DNA of 15,853 bases from JAAFJT01 sp043772905 (GTDB lineage Bacteria; Bacteroidota; Bacteroidia; Chitinophagales; Saprospiraceae): NCBI GenBank assembly GCA_043772905.1, contig JAYVFS010000072.1, forward strand, positions 1 through 15,853, in the 5' to 3' direction. A program made the position numbers and the translations under genes. This document shows positions 1 to 7,906 of this stretch, piece after piece (the first letter of the stretch is position 1; every line of letters starts with the position of its first letter). Under the pieces are notes generated by a model. It was not told the DNA's origin and ran no database searches. It saw only the letters and a program-made list of their open reading frames with translations.

Positions 1-282
1 CCCGTTCATCCTTATTTCTTCTTACAAGAATTAAAAAAAGCAAAAGGTGAAAAAAAAGATCCAGAAGCCCAAATGTTAACTGCCATGATTATTGCTCAAC
101 ACTTAAATAACGATAATAAACCCATATATGGCGGCTATTTAATCGGTACAAATTGGTGGTTTTCAACTCTTGTTGGTAATCAATATTGTCTAAGTCGTCA
201 ATTTGCTTTAAGTCAAAAAGATGATTTTGAAAAAACAGCTTCCATTTTACGAAAACTCAAAGAGCTTATCTTAAATCGGTAG
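1..282 (+). CDS. C-terminal fragment of unidentified protein (5' end outside window)
   Basis: The reading frame is open from base 1 to the TAG at 280-282, giving 93 residues; the start lies upstream of the window. The visible part is soluble. It begins PVHPYFFLQELKKAK, passes through an AQMLTAMIIAQHLNND stretch and a YGGYLIGTNWWFSTL strand-like segment, and ends in a charged helix. It resembles the C-terminal part of uncharacterised Bacteroidota proteins of about 200 residues. The FLQELKK segment contains an E-x-K, which could be the end of a PD-(D/E)XK nuclease-type core, but the residues needed to test this are upstream, so this is only a suggestion. The stop codon forms part of the left arm of the 279-621 inverted repeat. 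The next gene is convergent. Confidence 0.65.
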   Translation, partial: PVHPYFFLQELKKAKGEKKDPEAQMLTAMIIAQHLNNDNKPIYGGYLIGTNWWFSTLVGNQYCLSRQFALSQKDDFEKTASILRKLKELILNR

Positions 283-621
283 TTGAAACATGAATCATCC
301 CTAATTTTCTAACAAAATAAATGATCACTTGAAAAGCGTCAAATATCCCAATTCCGAAGGAATTAAATATGAATAACCGTAGATGAAATCTACGGAACAA
401 AAGCCAAGTTGGTCGGACAAGTTGGTATCAACTCTGAAAGAGTTGAATATTTATGGTCAAAATAACGATATATTCAACCCTTTCAGGGTTATTAGAGATG
501 TTTCCATGTCATAACCGTAGATTTCATCTACGGTTATTCATATTTAATTCCTTCGGAATTACTGGGTCTTACCTTTTAAATTAAATGTTGTAAAATTCGG
601 GATGATTCATGTTTCAACTAC
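279..621. repeat. Nested inverted-repeat element with GAA-loop hairpins
   Basis: Three inverted-repeat pairs are nested here. The outer arms 279-308 and 592-621 match at 29 of 30 positions, the inner arms 350-395 and 515-560 match at 46 of 46, and a central pair 429-450/470-491 matches imperfectly. Inside the arms are six small palindromes: 350-364 (AATTCC-GAA-GGAATT), 377-395 (CCGTAGAT-GAA-ATCTACGG), 428-446 (TCAACTCT-GAA-AGAGTTGA), 476-490 (AACCCT-TTC-AGGGTT), 515-533 and 546-560. Every one has a three-base GAA loop, read as TTC in the right half. The outermost TAG on each side is the stop codon of the neighbouring convergent gene. No ORF fits inside and no target-site duplication is visible. 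It may be a miniature non-autonomous element or an elaborate bidirectional terminator. Small GAA-loop palindromes of this look are familiar from other Bacteroidota genomes; that comparison is from memory. Confidence 0.85.
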
Positions 622-2867
622 TTCACTTCATTTATCTCCAAAACAACACTCGTTCTGCTGGATGTTAATTCCGGATTAAAACCCACAGACATCAAATAAT
701 CGCCCGAATAGACCACCCCCTCAGTATTGATGGTCGTTTTAGTGTTAGGATAAAGATTCAACTCTTTAATGGTGTATTTTTTAGTTGGATTCAACCCTTT
801 CATCTTAATGGGTTTTACGGTCAAAGGATTGTAAAAATAGCGGTTGGTCGTAACATAATTAAACATCACAGCGCGGTTCTGCGCTGCATTAACAACCATC
901 GAAGACGCAAATTCATTGTCCCATGGATTGACAAGACGATAAAAATCGCCTTTCCATATTACTTCTTGAACAGATTTGTAGTTTTTCAAAGCCTGTTGAC
1001 TGAACGCCAAATCATCTGGACTTAAATGACTCACCACAATATCGTAACCCATTTTGCCCATCATCGCCACATCTGTGCGGAACTTAATCGGCAACTTTGC
1101 CCAATCCGTAATGTGGTTGCAATGTGCTATCAATGGAAAAAAATAAGACGATTCCCACTGAATAAAGACCCTTTCCAACGGATGCGTGTTGTCGCTCAAC
1201 CAATATTCCGTAAAGTATTTCAAGGCTTCATAGTCCACACGTCCGCCGCCGCCTGAACACAACATCATGGGTACTTTCGGGTATTTGGCGCGGATGCGTT
1301 CCAACACCTTGTACAAACCCTTGACATAATCCACATAGAGTTTTGTTTGGGCTTGTCCTGTTTTCTTTAAATATTCAGAATTGGCATTGTAAATCACTGC
1401 ATTACAATCCCATTTAATGAAAGCTAAAGTAGGGTTTTTTGTAAAAAGTGTATCCAAAACGCCAAAAACATGGTCTTGTACTGAGGGGTTCGACAAATCC
1501 AAAACCAACTGATTTCGAAAGTAATGTTCTGGTCTTTCAGGTTGTTTGATGACCCAATCGGGATGTTTTTCATAGAGTTCACTCTTTGGATTCACCATTT
1601 CAGGTTCGACCCAAATGCCGAATTTTACACCTGCATTGGTCGCTTCTTTCACCAAATAGCCGATGCCGGTTGGCAATTTTTTTCGATTCTCTTGCCAATC
1701 ACCCAACCCTGCTTTATCGTCATTGCGGGGATATTTGTTGGCAAACCAACCATCGTCTAACAAAAACATATCAACGCCTAACTTCTTAGCATCTTTAAAC
1801 AAACCGACCAATTTGGGTTCATCAAAATCAAAATAAGTGGCTTCCCAATTGTTTAACAGCGTCAAACGAGACCCTTCGCCGTCTAACAAACGGTATTTTC
1901 TTGCCCAACGGTGCATGTTGCGGCTTGCTTCTCCCTTGCCTTTATCGGAATATGTGTAAATAAACGAAGGCGTTGTGAATGACTGACCCGCCGTCAAAGG
2001 ATATTCAGACGCATGAGGACTGATGCCCGCAATCAACCGCAAATTGTCATAAGAGTCCACTTCAAAATCCATCTGGAAATTGCCAGACCAAGCCAAAGTA
2101 CCGAGCAACACTTTGCCCTCATCTTCCGTTGCGGGTTTGTCAAAAGACAACATAAAAGTAGGTGGTTGAAAAAGGTTGGCGCGCGCTCCGAGTTTTGAAT
2201 CCAACACCTTGATGCCATGCGTTAAAAGCTCTTCTTCGGGCTTCATTTCACGCCCCCAACCGCCGTGATAGTGATTGAGATAGAACTTATCGCCATTAAA
2301 ATAAAGGTTGGCGGAAGCATATTTCTCTAAAACAGCCGTGCCTTTTTCGTTGTTTTTGATGACTGACCATTGTTCAATTGTATTTTCTTTGGCGTAGGTT
2401 TTATAAAACAACGTCACTTCATTAGGGTAGGCGGGGTCTTTCAAAACAACGGTTGTCAGACTGACATTGTCATCAATTTTTTGAACTTTATGACTGTCGT
2501 ACAACAATTCAGTGGATGTATTGCCGTCCGCATGAGTAATCCGCAAAGCTGGTTCGACCAAACTCCAAGAACCGCTTGGCGTGTAAGCATGGTTGTAAAT
2601 ACCCGCATTGTTGTCCGTAAAACGATATTGTGTTTCGATGGTCGCATATTCACTTGTTTGCGACAAACGTTTACCAAAATGATTGATAAACAGACGATTG
2701 GTCTTGTCGGTCTGCAAAACAAGGGCATTGTCCTTGGTTTCGATGACAATAACTGCGTTTTTAGGTGCGCCAAAACCTTTTATAGTTTGGGCGGTCATAG
2801 AAAAATGGAAAAACGAGAGCGATACAAACACCATCGTTTTGAAAATAGAGTTGGTTAAAAATTTCAT
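618..2867 (-). CDS. Secreted GH36 alpha-galactosidase
   Basis: This 749-residue protein should hydrolyse terminal alpha-1,6-linked galactose from melibiose, raffinose-type or galactomannan substrates. A signal peptide covers about residues 1-26 (hydrophobic MVFVSLSFFHFSMTA), so the enzyme is exported, probably to the periplasm. The N-terminal beta-supersandwich is followed by the catalytic barrel: WEATYFDF (341-348), LLDDGWF (369-375), WVEPEMVNP (419-427), KWDCN with the nucleophile Asp487, CSGGGGR (537-543) and SDN with the acid/base Asp559. The 72-residue gap between the two aspartates suits GH36. Length and motifs are intact. The ATG at 2865-2867 lies about 35 bases below a good -7 element. 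It stands alone, with no SusC/SusD pair or other glycosidase in view. One dispersed CCCCCTCAGTAT site (716-727) and one short copy (1480-1488) lie inside it. Confidence 0.93.
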   Translation of the reverse strand: MKFLTNSIFKTMVFVSLSFFHFSMTAQTIKGFGAPKNAVIVIETKDNALVLQTDKTNRLFINHFGKRLSQTSEYATIETQYRFTDNNAGIYNHAYTPSGSWSLVEPALRITHADGNTSTELLYDSHKVQKIDDNVSLTTVVLKDPAYPNEVTLFYKTYAKENTIEQWSVIKNNEKGTAVLEKYASANLYFNGDKFYLNHYHGGWGREMKPEEELLTHGIKVLDSKLGARANLFQPPTFMLSFDKPATEDEGKVLLGTLAWSGNFQMDFEVDSYDNLRLIAGISPHASEYPLTAGQSFTTPSFIYTYSDKGKGEASRNMHRWARKYRLLDGEGSRLTLLNNWEATYFDFDEPKLVGLFKDAKKLGVDMFLLDDGWFANKYPRNDDKAGLGDWQENRKKLPTGIGYLVKEATNAGVKFGIWVEPEMVNPKSELYEKHPDWVIKQPERPEHYFRNQLVLDLSNPSVQDHVFGVLDTLFTKNPTLAFIKWDCNAVIYNANSEYLKKTGQAQTKLYVDYVKGLYKVLERIRAKYPKVPMMLCSGGGGRVDYEALKYFTEYWLSDNTHPLERVFIQWESSYFFPLIAHCNHITDWAKLPIKFRTDVAMMGKMGYDIVVSHLSPDDLAFSQQALKNYKSVQEVIWKGDFYRLVNPWDNEFASSMVVNAAQNRAVMFNYVTTNRYFYNPLTVKPIKMKGLNPTKKYTIKELNLYPNTKTTINTEGVVYSGDYLMSVGFNPELTSSRTSVVLEINEVK
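716..727 (+). repeat. Dispersed motif CCCCCTCAGTAT, site 1
   Basis: Full 12-mer inside the alpha-galactosidase gene, where the sense strand encodes Asn-Thr-Glu-Gly. Confidence 0.8.
1480..1488 (-). repeat. Dispersed motif core CCCCTCAGT, site 2
   Basis: Nine-base core inside the alpha-galactosidase gene, encoding Asn-Pro-Ser-Val. Confidence 0.7.
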
Positions 2868-2902
2868 TTATTCTTGTTGTTTAATAAAAAAATAAGAGCT
2901 GC

Positions 2903-2910
2903 CAAAGATA
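2903..2910 (-). promoter_or_regulatory. Promoter -7 element for the alpha-galactosidase gene
   Basis: On the minus strand this reads TATCTTTG, an exact match to the Bacteroidota TAnnTTTG -7 consensus, 35 bases upstream of the ATG. A TTG at 2935-2937 lies 24 bases further up, slightly wider than the usual -33 spacing. Confidence 0.5.
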
Positions 2911-2984
2911 GTAAAAGAAGCCAAAATACATAGACAAAACAATTTTTAGTATTTTGCAGCATCATTCACCTAAAACCATCGAAA

Positions 2985-3125
2985 ATGATACTTTTCTGGA
3001 TTCTTTGGGGCATAGACGCTATTGTTGCATTGATAGCAGTCTATTTTTTTATAGTTGGATTGAGTGATGGTTCTGTATCTTCATTCAATATTTTTAGGGA
3101 AAAGCCAAGTATCGGATATTTTTAA
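2985..3125 (+). pseudogene. Small membrane protein gene, probably truncated at the 3' end
   Basis: ATG 2985 opens a 46-codon frame to the TAA at 3123. The product starts MILFWILWGIDAIVALIAVY, has one clear transmembrane helix (about residues 3-26), then GLSDGSVSSFNI and a charged tail FREKPSIGYF. The first 36 residues resemble the start of a Bacteroidota family of about 90-100-residue membrane proteins that I recall being annotated as osmoprotectant transporter permease-like. In those, the SSFN segment leads straight into a second helix. Here the tail is not hydrophobic and its last five codons and stop are made of the 3107-3139 palindrome. I therefore read it as a 3'-truncated gene, though a genuine one-helix microprotein cannot be excluded. 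The family call rests on memory. Confidence 0.4.
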
Positions 3126-3139
3126 AATATCCGATACTT
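3107..3139. repeat. Perfect 33-bp palindrome (16-bp arms)
   Basis: The arms AAGTATCGGATATTTT and AAAATATCCGATACTT are exact reverse complements around one base at 3123. The left arm encodes the end of the 46-codon ORF, and the stop codon lies at the centre. A run of T and A at the apex would form the loop. No clear T tract follows on either side, so it could be a terminator, an operator-like palindrome upstream of the hydrolase gene, or the scar of an insertion. Confidence 0.75.
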
Positions 3140-3213
3140 CTGTACGTAACAAATCACGACAAAGTACTCAAATTATACATAACAAAAAAAATAAATAATA
3201 AAATTGATTGCCC

Positions 3214-4158
3214 ATGAAAATGATTAGTAAAATAGTAAAAGTCGTGCTTATCTGCCTCTTGACCCTTGTTATTTTAGTCGGTTTGTTCTTTGGTTACCAT
3301 GACAAATCTGTTGAAACTTTAAAAGATAAGTATGCGCCTGCGCCTTCTGCATTTGTGGACATTGAAGGCATGAAAGTGCATTACCGAGACGAAGGCGACC
3401 CATTGGATTCATTGCCTTTGGTCTTGATACATGGCACTGGCTCGAGTTTGCATACTTTTGATGCTTGGACGTCTGCTTTGAAAAGCCAAAAACGCATTGT
3501 GCGCATGGATTTGCCTGCCTTTGGGTTAACGGGTCCGTTTCCCAATCGGGATTATTCGATTGACCATTATGCTACTTTTATAGAAGCATTTTTGACAAGT
3601 CAAGGCATCAACCGATGTATTTTGGCTGGCAATTCTTTGGGTGGGCAAATTGCTTGGCAATTTACACTCCAATATCCCAATAGGGTAGAGAAGCTTGTAT
3701 TGATTGACGCGGCGGGTTATCCGTTGAATTCCATCAGTAAACCCATTGCGTTTGTATTGGCTCAAAAAAAGGGTTGGAATAAGCTGATGACATTCATTAC
3801 GCCGCGCTTTTTAGCCCAAAAAAGCGTCGAAAGTGTTTATGCCGACAAAACAAAAATTACAGAAACCCTTGTGGATAGATATTTTGACCTCACGCTGCGC
3901 ACAGGCAATCGTCAAGCCTTTGTTGACCGCATGACGAGCGTATATGACACCAGCCAGTTGCCGTTGATACGTACGATTCAACAACGCACATTGGTACTTT
4001 GGGGCGAACAAGACGAATTGATACCCCTCAGTAGTGCCACCCGTTTTCATGCCGATTTGCCCAATGATACCTTAGTTATCTTACCACACGTAGGTCATGT
4101 GCCGATGGAAGAAAGCCCGAAAGAAAGCTTGGCAGCTTTGTTGGCTTTTTTGAAATGA
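3214..4158 (+). CDS. Membrane-anchored alpha/beta hydrolase
   Basis: This 314-residue protein has an N-terminal membrane anchor (about residues 7-27, KVVLICLLTLVILVGLFFGY) followed by an alpha/beta-hydrolase fold, so it acts on the outer face of the inner membrane. The oxyanion motif HGTG is at 73-76, the nucleophile elbow GNSLGG puts Ser141 as nucleophile, VLWGEQDELIP gives Asp267 as the acid, and HVGHVPMEE gives His295. The catalytic triad is therefore complete. The fold is shared by esterases, haloperoxidases and C-C hydrolases, and the substrate cannot be read from sequence. I chose ATG 3214; an in-frame TTG two codons earlier is less likely. It stands alone, with a strong terminator downstream. 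A CCCCTCAGT copy lies at 4024-4032 within the codons for Pro-Leu-Ser. Confidence 0.9.
   Translation: MKMISKIVKVVLICLLTLVILVGLFFGYHDKSVETLKDKYAPAPSAFVDIEGMKVHYRDEGDPLDSLPLVLIHGTGSSLHTFDAWTSALKSQKRIVRMDLPAFGLTGPFPNRDYSIDHYATFIEAFLTSQGINRCILAGNSLGGQIAWQFTLQYPNRVEKLVLIDAAGYPLNSISKPIAFVLAQKKGWNKLMTFITPRFLAQKSVESVYADKTKITETLVDRYFDLTLRTGNRQAFVDRMTSVYDTSQLPLIRTIQQRTLVLWGEQDELIPLSSATRFHADLPNDTLVILPHVGHVPMEESPKESLAALLAFLK
4024..4032 (+). repeat. Dispersed motif core CCCCTCAGT, site 3
   Basis: Nine-base core inside the hydrolase gene, encoding Pro-Leu-Ser, a different codon frame from sites 1 and 2. Confidence 0.7.
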
Positions 4159-4188
4159 TGAGGTTTACGATATCTCCCTTCGAAAAGA

Positions 4189-4220
4189 ACGCCGCTTGAT
4201 GTGTTAAAATCAAGCGGCGT
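4189..4220. terminator. Bidirectional intrinsic terminator
   Basis: A perfect 12-bp stem (ACGCCGCTTGAT / ATCAAGCGGCGT) encloses an 8-base loop. It is GC-rich against an AT-rich background and sits between two convergent genes. T-rich sequence follows on both strands (TTATATTTATT on plus, TCTTTTCG on minus), so it can end transcription from both sides. Confidence 0.85.
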
Positions 4221-4225
4221 TATAT

Positions 4226-4639
4226 TTATTCTTTATTCCTGCCAAGCCACCAACCGACGACAGCACCAATAGCTGCCATCATCACACCAGACAAGACAAT
4301 GTCCATCAACATTGTTTGCATGGTAAACATATTGCTCATGGCAAAAAACCCTAAGTCATAATACAAACCGATTAGAATACCTAAGGTTGCACCTGCGCTC
4401 GCACCGCCAACGACGGTGGTAATGTTAGCCCATTTTCCAAAAACATAGGACACTAAAAAACCTTGAGCGAGACAGGAGCCGATCATCGCCCACCAAATCA
4501 TGTCTGTTTCTGGTTTCATTAATCCAGCAATAGGACTTACCATAGCATCTTTTAATATGACACCATAAATAATCCAGCCGAGAAGGAAGGAAGTTACACC
4601 TCCAATTAAACCACCAATTAAAATTTTGTTAGATTTCAT
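4226..4639 (-). CDS. Four-helix membrane protein of unknown function
   Basis: This 137-residue integral membrane protein has about four hydrophobic segments: residues 6-29 (GGLIGGVTSFLLGWIIYGVI), 48-70, 76-96 and 110-133. It is rich in small residues (GG, GAxxGA, GxxxG-like spacing) and ends WWLGRNKE, a positive-inside tail. The layout, with a GWxxYG sequence at the end of helix 1, is reminiscent of DUF1761-type proteins, but I would not assign that family without a search. No catalytic or metal-binding motif is visible. It has its own promoter (-7 element at 4674-4681) and shares a terminator with the convergent hydrolase. Confidence 0.75.
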   Translation of the reverse strand: MKSNKILIGGLIGGVTSFLLGWIIYGVILKDAMVSPIAGLMKPETDMIWWAMIGSCLAQGFLVSYVFGKWANITTVVGGASAGATLGILIGLYYDLGFFAMSNMFTMQTMLMDIVLSGVMMAAIGAVVGWWLGRNKE

Positions 4640-4673
4640 TTTGTTAAATTTTTATAGTTAAAAAAAACTAAAC

Positions 4674-4681
4674 AAAACTAA
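4674..4681 (-). promoter_or_regulatory. Promoter -7 element for the 4226-4639 membrane protein
   Basis: The minus strand reads TAGTTTTG, matching TAnnTTTG, 34 bases upstream of the ATG at 4639. No good -33 TTG is visible at the usual spacing. Confidence 0.45.
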
Positions 4682-5100
4682 TTAAATTTGGAATATTTCG
4701 TTATTTTTAATTGATTATTTTTTCAAACAACCTTATTTTTACCCTTGATTATTATTTAGAGCAACGACGATGGGTTATACCCCTCAACTGTTGTTTATAA
4801 GTAAACTATTTACCTCAAAATACTGAGGGGGGTGTTGTAAAGCAATATCAAAATATCAATGGATTTGACAGACAATAAGTTTGTAAAATCATATGCAAAA
4901 TTATATATCCATTATTTGCAATAAAATAAGGACAGAATTTATACTCAATAAATTGTGATATATTGAGCGTTAATTTTTTTATTGTGACCATATATTAATT
5001 AATACTTTAAACACAGGCATGACTTTAAGATGGGACTTATTACCTCATACTTTGAGCATATTAGATACTCAAACTTATTACCAATAAAATAATTGTGTTA
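4682..5100. other. Gene-poor AT-rich intergenic region
   Basis: No credible coding sequence lies here. It contains one dispersed motif (4820-4832) with a partial inverted partner, TACCCCTCA, at 4779-4787. It also has a weak AT hairpin (CTCAATA 4944-4950 / TATTGAG 4961-4967, followed by a T run). Both flanking genes are transcribed away from it, so it must carry the promoter of the DUF748 gene, but I see no convincing match. The nearest candidate is CATACTTTG near 5047-5055, which is one base short of the consensus. Confidence 0.5.
4820..4832 (-). repeat. Dispersed motif CCCCCTCAGTAT, site 4
   Basis: Intergenic copy with six C residues on the minus strand, between divergent genes. A partial inverted partner lies at 4779-4787. 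Confidence 0.8.
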
Positions 5101-7512
5101 ATGAAAATGCTTAAATTGAATGTGAACCTGACGGATACTCAAAAAAAATCGATGCTTAAATGGAGAAAGCCTTTACTGATTTTATTGGGTACGATAATCG
5201 CCGCCGCCCTATTGCTTATTATTTTTATTTCCCCTATTACCAAATACGTTATTGAAAAATATGATGAAGAATATACGGGGCGACAAATCACAATGGACTG
5301 GGTATATGTCAATCCCTTTACAGGTAATCTGGCATTCAAAAATTTTAAAATTTATGAACACAAAAGTGATAGTGTGTTTTTAGCCTCAACAGGTTTGAAC
5401 CTGAATATTGGCATCCTCCAAATCTTTTCCAAACAGTATATCATAAAGTCCATAAAATTGATTGAGCCTGTTGCTTTCATCAGTCAAAACAAAAAAGGCG
5501 ATATAAATTTTGCTGATTTGATAGAACGATTTTCTTCAAAAGAATCACCCGACACGATGAAAAAAGCCGTCTTTTTTAATATCCTCGATATGAAAATAGA
5601 TCAAGGCGAATTTCATTATCGTGAAAGATCTGTCCCCATAAATTATTTTGTCAAAGATATGATATTCGAAAGTGAGGGCATGAAATGGGATGTGGATACT
5701 TTTAACGCTAAGTTTTCTTTTAAATCGGGTTTGAGTGCTGGCGATGTAAAAGGTAATTTTACGCTCAATCTTAAAAACTTAAATTACAGCATTGCTACCG
5801 TTGTTAATAAATTTGATTTAAAATTTATAGAACAATATTTTAAGGATATTTCCAATTTCGGTAATTTTTCTGCCAATTTTGATGCCGATGTGAAAGCAAA
5901 AGGCAACCTCAATGATGCAGAAAATATTATTGCAGAAGGCTCTTTAATATTGAATGATTTCCATCTTGGCAAAAATGTTGAAAACGATTACGCCGCTTTT
6001 GATAAACTCACGGTATCTATCAATGAAATAAATCCTAAAAATCGAAAATATCTTTTCGATTCTTTGGTATTGGTTCATCCGTATATCAAATACGAACAAT
6101 ACGATTATTTGGACAATTTACAATTGATGTTTGGTAAAAATGGAGAGAATATCAAAGAAGCTAAGCAAGACCCTACTAAATTCAATCTTATCCTCGAAAT
6201 CGCTGATTATGTAAAATTGGTCACAAAAAACTTTTTTCGGAGTTATTATCAAGTCAATAAATTAGCTGTTTATAAAGCAGATATAAATTACAATGATTTT
6301 ACTTTAAACGAGCAATTTTCCATAGGCGTTAATCCTTTAAACATCATTGCTGATACCATTGATAAAAATAATGCGCGCTTAAAAATATATGTTAAGTCTG
6401 GTATTGAACCTTACGGAAATGCAACTGTGAATTTGAGTATCAATCCTAAAGACAGCTCTGATTTTGATATTCAATATAATTTTCAAAAAATTCCGATTAC
6501 GCTATTTAATCCCTATACCATTGCTTATACTTCTTTTCCTTTAGACAGAGGAACGGTTGAATTTAATGGCAAATGGCACGTCTTAAATGGCAAAATTCAA
6601 AGTGATAATCACCTTATTGTCATAGACCCGCGTGTGAGTAAACGGATAAGGAAAAAAGACATGAAATTGTTGCCTTTGCCGCTGATTATGGCATTTGTAC
6701 GCGAGCGCGGCAATGTTATTGATTATCAAATCCCGATTACAGGCAATCTTAAAGACCCTAACTTTCATTGGCGCGATGTCATTTTTGATTTAATTAAGAA
6801 CATATTTGTCAAACCTGTGACCTTTCCTTATGGTATTGCCGTGAAAAATGTTGAAAACGACATTGAAAAACTGCTTACACTCAAATGGGAAATGAATAAA
6901 AATACGCCTTTACCAATTGAAGAAAAGTTTATTGAAAAAATGGTTGATTTTCTAAAAAAAACACCTGACGCATCTATTACTATAACCCCTCAGTCTTATG
7001 CGGTAAAAGAAAAAGAGCATATTCTATTTTATGAAGCTAAGAAGGAATATTATTTGGATGTCAACAATATAAAGACACTATCTTTTACAGAAAATGATTC
7101 GTTGGCGGTTGATAAATTGTCTGTTAAAGATGCGTCGTTTGTACAATATCTGAATAAAAAAACCAAAGGAATTATGTTATTTACGGTTCAAGACAAATGC
7201 AGAAACATTGTAGATGCTGATAAAGTCTTGTCAAAATTCAATCAATTAAATAAACAAAGAGCCAATATATTGTTGTCATATTTTAAAGATAAACAAGTAG
7301 AAAATAGAGTGAAAATTTTAGAAAGTAAAAATGTTATTCCTTTCAATGGTTATTCATTTTATGAAATAGCCTACAAAGGCGAATATCCAAAAGCACTGCT
7401 GGCAGCCTATCGCAAATTAGAAAATTTTGATGACCAAGTACCTAGAAAGAAATTTAAAGAAGAACGCAAAAAAATATCTAACTTATTTAATATTTTTCGA
7501 AAGAAGAACTAA
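5101..7512 (+). CDS. DUF748 / AsmA-like envelope protein
   Basis: This 803-residue protein is predicted to be anchored in the inner membrane by one helix (about residues 24-44, PLLILLGTIIAAALLLIIFI), with the rest in the periplasm. The segment after the helix (ISPITKYVIEKYDEEYTGRQ, then VNPFTGNLAFKNFKIYE, then EPVAFISQNKKGDINFADL) is a clear DUF748 signature. AsmA/DUF748 proteins are long repeated beta-strand structures, and characterised relatives are linked to lipid or outer-membrane homeostasis. The middle repeats the same pattern (FNAKFSFKSG, NFSANFDADVKAKGNL, YFEFNGKW-like strands), and the last 200 residues are charged and partly helical. ATG 5101 is preferred over the GTG two codons upstream. 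It is followed by a separate small gene after 181 bases. A CCCCTCAGT copy is at 6986-6994. Confidence 0.85.
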   Translation: MKMLKLNVNLTDTQKKSMLKWRKPLLILLGTIIAAALLLIIFISPITKYVIEKYDEEYTGRQITMDWVYVNPFTGNLAFKNFKIYEHKSDSVFLASTGLNLNIGILQIFSKQYIIKSIKLIEPVAFISQNKKGDINFADLIERFSSKESPDTMKKAVFFNILDMKIDQGEFHYRERSVPINYFVKDMIFESEGMKWDVDTFNAKFSFKSGLSAGDVKGNFTLNLKNLNYSIATVVNKFDLKFIEQYFKDISNFGNFSANFDADVKAKGNLNDAENIIAEGSLILNDFHLGKNVENDYAAFDKLTVSINEINPKNRKYLFDSLVLVHPYIKYEQYDYLDNLQLMFGKNGENIKEAKQDPTKFNLILEIADYVKLVTKNFFRSYYQVNKLAVYKADINYNDFTLNEQFSIGVNPLNIIADTIDKNNARLKIYVKSGIEPYGNATVNLSINPKDSSDFDIQYNFQKIPITLFNPYTIAYTSFPLDRGTVEFNGKWHVLNGKIQSDNHLIVIDPRVSKRIRKKDMKLLPLPLIMAFVRERGNVIDYQIPITGNLKDPNFHWRDVIFDLIKNIFVKPVTFPYGIAVKNVENDIEKLLTLKWEMNKNTPLPIEEKFIEKMVDFLKKTPDASITITPQSYAVKEKEHILFYEAKKEYYLDVNNIKTLSFTENDSLAVDKLSVKDASFVQYLNKKTKGIMLFTVQDKCRNIVDADKVLSKFNQLNKQRANILLSYFKDKQVENRVKILESKNVIPFNGYSFYEIAYKGEYPKALLAAYRKLENFDDQVPRKKFKEERKKISNLFNIFRKKN
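6986..6994 (+). repeat. Dispersed motif core CCCCTCAGT, site 5
   Basis: Nine-base core inside the DUF748 gene, encoding Thr-Pro-Gln-Ser. Confidence 0.7.
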
Positions 7513-7693
7513 AATCTTAAAGATGTGCGTTCAGCTCAACCATTCACCATTCACCAATGTATGAATTATGTAAGTTTTCCCTTGAATTGTATAACACTTA
7601 ATGATTTAGATATGTCCAACTTTGCAGAGCGTCTCTACTGATTCAATACACAATTCGAAAAAAATCATTCAATCACAGCTAAATCAAATAACT

Positions 7694-7879
7694 ATGTTTA
7701 GAAGAACTTTTATGCCAAGTGCGCCAAACAAAACACTTTGGTTTTTAGCCCTCCTTATTGGCGGTTTAGGTATTTTGGCACATTACACCCACGTTGAGGA
7801 ATTATCGAAATATAACTATCAGATGTTGTTGATTGGTTTTCTTTTACTTGTTATAGGTACGGTATATCGAAAGATATAA
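7694..7879 (+). CDS. Small two-helix membrane protein
   Basis: This predicts 61 residues starting MFRRTFMPSAPNKTLWFLAL, with helix 1 at about 13-28 (TLWFLALLIGGLGILA), a short polar loop containing EELSKYNYQ, and helix 2 at about 43-58 (LLIGFLLLVIGTVY) before RKI. The positive ends suggest both termini face the cytoplasm. The frame can be opened further upstream to a TTG at 7622, but that adds 24 polar residues and is less plausible than ATG 7694. Upstream, CAACTTTG at 7616-7623 is one mismatch from a -7 element. A dispersed motif and an intrinsic terminator follow the stop. I do not recognise a family. Confidence 0.65.
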   Translation: MFRRTFMPSAPNKTLWFLALLIGGLGILAHYTHVEELSKYNYQMLLIGFLLLVIGTVYRKI

Positions 7880-7893
7880 AATCGCTCGCGCTA

Positions 7894-7906
7894 CCCCCCT
7901 CAGTAT
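7894..7906 (+). repeat. Dispersed motif CCCCCTCAGTAT, site 6
   Basis: Intergenic copy with six C residues, 14 bases after the 7694-7879 stop codon and 8 bases before a terminator hairpin. Part of the 81-bp repeat. Confidence 0.8.

Noticed and set aside
350..560. CRISPR-like array of repeated short palindromes
   Set aside because: The units are arranged as inverted pairs about a centre, not as direct repeats with equal spacers, and no cas gene is present.
2370..2858. 162-codon plus-strand ORF opposite the alpha-galactosidase gene
   Set aside because: It overlaps a well-supported enzyme gene on the other strand, has no recognisable domain, and its residue content (many Cys, Phe, Ile, Val runs) looks like an antisense shadow.
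4779..4790. ACCCCTCAACTG as a thirteenth copy of the dispersed motif
   Set aside because: It has an extra A between CCCCTCA and CTG and so lacks the exact core; I counted it only as a partial inverted partner of site 4.
4859..4924. 21-codon ORF starting MDLTDNKFVKSYAKLYIHYL in the gene-poor gap
   Set aside because: The start looks protein-like, but it is very short with no continuation in another frame and no promoter, so I cannot support it as a gene or a remnant.
7532..7558. Short tandem-like CATTCACCATTCACC after the DUF748 gene
   Set aside because: Only two units of a seven-base repeat, with no sign of further copies or function.
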